Positions 60,103 to 64,000 of a stretch of DNA of 64,000 nucleotides are shown here, piece after piece. The position numbers were made by a program, and so were the translations under genes. The stretch's first letter is position 1, and every line of letters starts with the position of its first letter. The stretch spans positions 1,101,400 to 1,165,399 of the forward strand of contig NZ_JXBK01000001.1 of assembly GCF_000816495.1 (NCBI RefSeq), written 5' to 3'. The notes below the pieces were generated by a model, which was not told the DNA's origin, searched no databases, and was given only the letters and a program-made list of their open reading frames with translations. Source of the stretch: Acinetobacter harbinensis. Lineage in GTDB: Bacteria > Pseudomonadota > Gammaproteobacteria > Pseudomonadales > Moraxellaceae.

Positions 60103-62580
60103 ATGCAGAATATTTTAATTATGAAATTAAATTTTAATAAACTTACGTTGTCATGTGGAACACTACTATTTTCAACCTTATTACATGCAGAATTGATATT
60201 TCCAGACACCGATTCGATTGATCAACAGCGTGAAAAAACGGTTATTTTAATCAAACAAGGGCAAGTCGATGTCGGTTTAGAAAAACTTAGACAGCTTTTA
60301 AGCTTGCAACCGAATCATCAAAAACTGATTGCCGACTTTGTGGTTTTGTCATATGCCGCACATGCGTTTACTGAATCCGATATTTCCTACTTAAGCAACA
60401 TTCAGCCCACTCAATTTCCTCAATACGGTAAAGTGAGTGTGGTAAAAGCACTGCGCGACTTAAAACAATTTGCCTTGGCTGAGCAGTATGCCAAGCAATT
60501 TTACGCCATCGACCGTGATCCGAATTGGCAAGTCTTGATTGGGGTATTACAAGCAGAATCTGGTCAAAAAATCGTGGCTAAGAAAACCTTAGCTACGCTG
60601 AATCCTGAACAAATTGACGCAGATTATTTGGCGCAATTGTCATATGCCTATCGCATATTAGATATGCCCATTGAAGCCTTAACCACCGCAGAGTTGGCTG
60701 TTCAAAAAAGAGCTGATCTGAGCACGCAAGAACAGTATGTGCTGGCCTTAATGGTGAATGCAGAGCATGACAAGGCTGAACGCTATATTGAAAGCAAAGG
60801 CTTGAATAATCAGCTTAAATATTTAGTTCAAATTAATCAATTCTCGATTCGTATTCAAAACGCTATTCAGTATTATCGAATATCGACCTACAGAGACCCC
60901 TACAATTCACCCTATTTAAAATTAGATCAAGTGCTTACGGATATGGCCGCATTTGAAGCCGAATTGCCGCAGGATGCGAAGATTCGTCGTCAGTTCTATT
61001 ATGAATATATGTATGCCTTGAATGCTCGAAATCGCTCTGATCAGGTGTTGGCGCAGATTCCCAAAATAGGACTGCGTATTGCTGAGATGCCGGCATATGT
61101 GCGACACGCGATTGGCGATGCTTATCTTAAAACTCAGCAGCCTCAATTGGCTGAAGTGCAATACCTCAGTCTGTTAAGTGAAAAAAATTACGCAGACTTT
61201 AAAGTTTATTCAAGCCTGTATTACGCATTAATCGAACAAGAAAAATTTAATCAAGCCAATCAACTTATTCTGGCGATGGATAAATTACTGCCGACTTTTC
61301 GCTATAGCAGTGCAAAAGGTGTCGATCGGGCCACTCACGATGATCGCAGTGAATATTTAAGTCTAGTGGGATTGAACTATGCTTATCGCAATGAGCATGC
61401 CAAAGCCGAAAAATATTTTCAAGATTTGGTCGCTAAGGCTCCGAATAATGTCGGTTATCAGAATAATTTGGCCTTAATTCAGCGCTGGCGTGAAAAACCA
61501 CAACGTTCAGAGTGGACACTGGCGCAGTGGAATGGAATTGAACCGGTTGATCAAGCCACCAGTTTGAATCATTTGTTGAATATGCAAGCCATGACCAATA
61601 TTGCTGAATGGCGCAAAATGAATGATTTGTTGCAACCTATTATGGCGGACGATACTGGCATGATTAAAAGCCGTAAAGAGCTAGCCGATCGTAATCACGC
61701 ATCTATTCAGCATCAGAGTACTTTTTCTAGAAGTAAATCAGATAACACTGATTTGCTGAATCTTTTAAAAGGCAGTCGAGAGCAGGAAAATACGACGCGA
61801 ATCAACAGTCCATGGTTTGATGATAATTTTCGTGCCTATGCCGAGCATCACAATCGCTCAGCACGATATCAAGAGGGCAATATTGATGATCAGCGCATTG
61901 GCCTAGGACTAGAATGGCAAGCCAATCGTCAGGCTGCCAGCATCGCTGTGGCACAAAGTACGGATGGCGATCGTTTTGGTGTGCAATTAAATTGGTCGCA
62001 ATGGCTCAATGATCATTGGCAATATGTATTGGGTTTCACCAGTCAGGCCGATATTCCTTTACAGGCCTTGGCACAAGGCTATGAAGGTAAAGCCTATGCG
62101 GCTGGGCTCAATTGGCAAGCCAACGAATCGACCAAAGCCGGTGCAGCTTATCAGTTGACCGATATTGATGATGGCAATAAACGTAAAGAATATTCAGCTT
62201 ACTTCCAGCAACGCATTTATCAGTCACCGCATCATATTACCAGTGCCAGTTTAACGGGTTATTACGGTCAAAATGATGATGTGCCGGTAAGTTATTTTAA
62301 TCCAGAAAAAAGTCACAGTGTGGAGCTGACTTTAGAGCACGATTGGATGACATGGCGCAATTATGAGCGACATTTTAATCAGCATTTTGCCGCAACCATT
62401 GGTAGTTTTGGTCAAGAGGGATATTCCTCAAAACCTGTTTATAACGTGTTGTACCAACATGAGTGGCAACTTTCTCGGACTTGGAACTTAAATTATGGTC
62501 TAGGTTGGGGCACTCATCCGTATGACGGTGAAGATGAAAAGAGAACATATGCAATGGTTGGTTTTGAGGGGCGTTTCTAA
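60103..62580 (+). CDS. pgaA: PNAG export porin PgaA
   Basis: Outer-membrane protein that exports poly-beta-1,6-N-acetylglucosamine for biofilm. The 825-residue protein has a signal peptide ending near LLHA-ELIFP, a periplasmic TPR superhelix to about residue 500 and a C-terminal beta-barrel of about 16 strands, ending in an aromatic residue (MVGFEGRF). Two starts are possible, ATG 60103 and ATG 60121; neither has a good ribosome-binding site, and the second gives the cleaner signal. pgaB overlaps the stop by one base (TAATG). Confidence 0.93.
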   Translation: MQNILIMKLNFNKLTLSCGTLLFSTLLHAELIFPDTDSIDQQREKTVILIKQGQVDVGLEKLRQLLSLQPNHQKLIADFVVLSYAAHAFTESDISYLSNIQPTQFPQYGKVSVVKALRDLKQFALAEQYAKQFYAIDRDPNWQVLIGVLQAESGQKIVAKKTLATLNPEQIDADYLAQLSYAYRILDMPIEALTTAELAVQKRADLSTQEQYVLALMVNAEHDKAERYIESKGLNNQLKYLVQINQFSIRIQNAIQYYRISTYRDPYNSPYLKLDQVLTDMAAFEAELPQDAKIRRQFYYEYMYALNARNRSDQVLAQIPKIGLRIAEMPAYVRHAIGDAYLKTQQPQLAEVQYLSLLSEKNYADFKVYSSLYYALIEQEKFNQANQLILAMDKLLPTFRYSSAKGVDRATHDDRSEYLSLVGLNYAYRNEHAKAEKYFQDLVAKAPNNVGYQNNLALIQRWREKPQRSEWTLAQWNGIEPVDQATSLNHLLNMQAMTNIAEWRKMNDLLQPIMADDTGMIKSRKELADRNHASIQHQSTFSRSKSDNTDLLNLLKGSREQENTTRINSPWFDDNFRAYAEHHNRSARYQEGNIDDQRIGLGLEWQANRQAASIAVAQSTDGDRFGVQLNWSQWLNDHWQYVLGFTSQADIPLQALAQGYEGKAYAAGLNWQANESTKAGAAYQLTDIDDGNKRKEYSAYFQQRIYQSPHHITSASLTGYYGQNDDVPVSYFNPEKSHSVELTLEHDWMTWRNYERHFNQHFAATIGSFGQEGYSSKPVYNVLYQHEWQLSRTWNLNYGLGWGTHPYDGEDEKRTYAMVGFEGRF

Positions 62581-64000
62581 TGAAATTATTATTAAAAAAT
62601 CTATTAGCCGTATGTGTGACCAGCACCATGTTGCTGCCGATGAGCAGTTATGCAGGCAATACCAGTAAATTTGCAATCGAAAATCAAGAATATCAATTTG
62701 TGACTTTAACTTTTCACGATGTCAGAGATGATGTGGCTGCGGTAGGCGACCGCGATATGTATGCCATTAGTACCAAAAATCTAGCACAGTATTTTGCTTG
62801 GCTTAAACAAGAAGGTTGGAATCCGATTCGTTTGGAAGATGTGTGGCAGGCACGTGTAGCTAAAAAGCCTTTGCCGCCTAAAGCGGTATTGTTAACCTTT
62901 GATGATGGTGCGCTGAGCAGTTATAACCGTGTTTTCCCTTTACTCAAACAATATGGTTATCCAGCAGTTTTTGCCATTCCAACCAGTTGGATTAATGGCA
63001 ACACCAAAGATCCATACGAAGCTTATGGCGTGGGTAATATTATGACTTGGGATCAGATGCGTGAAATGCAAAAATCAGGTTTAGCTGAGTTTGCCTCACA
63101 CTCGGATAATATGCATCATGGTATTTTAGCCAATCCACAAAAAAATATGCAACCTGCGGCCATCACCCGTGAATATTTGCCACAAACACAAAATTATGAA
63201 AGCGAGCAAGCTTATCGACACCGTGTGGTAGATGACTTAAAAAAATCTAAAGAAGTATTAAAGCAAGAGTTGGGAATTGACACGCAAACCGTCTTTTGGC
63301 CGTATGGTGCAGTGACTAAAGAAAGTGAACTGTTGGCCAATAGAGCAGGTTTGCCGATGTCCTTTAGTTTAGGCAGCGTGTCGACCTTGGCTGATTCCGT
63401 CAAAACTTATCAACGTGCTTTGATTATGTCGAATCCGACACCAGAAATGATTCATGAGGAAATGCTGGATTTTCTGACCTATGCGCGTGCGCCTTATAAA
63501 CAAGCCAAGCGTTATGTTGCTTATGATTTATCTGAAATGGTGAGTCCAGACAACCCCAGCTTCGATGTAAAGTTAGGACAATTGCTGAATCAAGTGAATG
63601 CATTAAAAACCAATGTCATGCTGTTGAAAGTGGTGGGTGATGAAAATCACGATGGTAAAATTGATGTGGCATATTTCCCGAATCAGCAATTGCCAATGCG
63701 TCAAGACCTATTAAATCGTACAGTTTGGCAAGCGCGCACGCGTATTAGTAATCGTGTTTATGCAGAACTACCGTTAAGTTTAGAAACCAAACAGCATATC
63801 GATTTGGCAAAGCTTACCGCTGATTTGGTGAAAAATAATAGCTCGATTGAAGGTTTAATGCTAGAAACTGGCGATGAGCTTTCCTGTGCGATTGAAAATC
63901 GACAATGGGATGCCAATTGTACTGCAAAAATTGCACAGGTTTTAGACGTTAAAGAGCGCACCAAGGCACAGGCCAAGTATTACTCCAATATCAGTAATAA
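62580..64000 (+). CDS. pgaB: PNAG N-deacetylase PgaB (cut off by window edge)
   Basis: Partly deacetylates PNAG before export. The 473 visible codons run off the window. The carbohydrate-esterase family 4 metal site is intact: Asp108-Asp109 in LTFDDG and His174 and His179 in ASHSDNMHHG. The second, hydrolase-like domain starts near residue 310 (RYVAYDLSEM). The N-terminus (MKLLLKNLLAVCVTSTMLLP then SSYA-GN) is a type I signal and has no lipobox Cys at its end, unlike E. coli PgaB. Codons overlap pgaA as TAATG, so translation is coupled. pgaC and pgaD would be expected next. Confidence 0.94.
   Translation, partial: MKLLLKNLLAVCVTSTMLLPMSSYAGNTSKFAIENQEYQFVTLTFHDVRDDVAAVGDRDMYAISTKNLAQYFAWLKQEGWNPIRLEDVWQARVAKKPLPPKAVLLTFDDGALSSYNRVFPLLKQYGYPAVFAIPTSWINGNTKDPYEAYGVGNIMTWDQMREMQKSGLAEFASHSDNMHHGILANPQKNMQPAAITREYLPQTQNYESEQAYRHRVVDDLKKSKEVLKQELGIDTQTVFWPYGAVTKESELLANRAGLPMSFSLGSVSTLADSVKTYQRALIMSNPTPEMIHEEMLDFLTYARAPYKQAKRYVAYDLSEMVSPDNPSFDVKLGQLLNQVNALKTNVMLLKVVGDENHDGKIDVAYFPNQQLPMRQDLLNRTVWQARTRISNRVYAELPLSLETKQHIDLAKLTADLVKNNSSIEGLMLETGDELSCAIENRQWDANCTAKIAQVLDVKERTKAQAKYYSNISN

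Noticed and set aside
59892-60209. Minus-strand 105-codon frame upstream of pgaA
   Set aside because: Very AT-rich with Ile/Asn/Phe/Leu bias and overlap with the pgaA signal peptide; looks like chance.

Overview
The window is a stretch of core chromosome from an Acinetobacter species (Moraxellaceae). This rests on near-textbook AdeI/AdeJ efflux proteins, the Acinetobacter-style order gltA / sdhCDAB / sucAB-lpd-sucCD followed by pgaAB, moderately AT-rich codon use, and several small proteins that I know only from this genus. I see no phage, transposon, integron, CRISPR array or plasmid gene. Nearly everything is housekeeping, so the unusual signals are in RNA genes, leaders and intergenic DNA.

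Layout. 1-4.2 kb (minus): RND efflux genes adeJ (cut by the window edge) and adeI behind a PAP2 phosphatase. 4.4-7.4 kb (minus): a large membrane protein of the so-called site-specific recombinase family and ispB. 7.9-13.8 kb (plus): rplU-rpmA, lolA, a lipoprotein, serS, cysG, trmL. 14.0-20.5 kb (minus): a PuuP-like permease, an Fe-dependent alcohol dehydrogenase with an SCP2-like partner, lipB, ybeD and rpoD. 20.9-25.6 kb: small conserved proteins, DedA, trhO, panD. 25.7-31.7 kb (minus): one long transcription unit, TPR protein-lolB-ispE-six tRNA-Gln genes-prs-rplY-pth. 31.7-40.1 kb: hemA, dnaG, bamD, rluD, pgeF, a WrbA-like flavoprotein, smpB, coaD, ferredoxin. 40.1-41.8 kb: rnpB and two identical tRNA-Met units that bracket a small lipoprotein and simple-sequence repeats. 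41.8-45.2 kb: a hypothetical protein overlapping nadE, and a small HELTH-motif protein. 45.3-59.6 kb: the TCA-cycle cluster. 60.1-64 kb: pgaA and the start of pgaB (biofilm polysaccharide PNAG).

How the genes work together. gltA, sdhCDAB, sucAB-lpd and sucCD cover citrate synthase, succinate dehydrogenase, 2-oxoglutarate dehydrogenase and succinyl-CoA synthetase, a large part of the oxidative TCA cycle. lipB makes the octanoyl precursor of the lipoyl group carried by SucB. The lolA and lolB genes sit apart but act in one lipoprotein-sorting route, which also serves BamD, AdeI and the small lipoproteins here. hemA and cysG both feed tetrapyrrole synthesis.

The observations most worth a second look are the tandem tRNA-Gln array with a chimeric, mispaired copy; the duplicated tRNA-Met units whose terminators differ by a compensatory base-pair change; a nested hairpin in the sucA leader; a terminator-like hairpin just before sdhC; and a PgaB that lacks the lipobox of the E. 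coli protein. I found no clear candidate for a wholly new multi-gene system.
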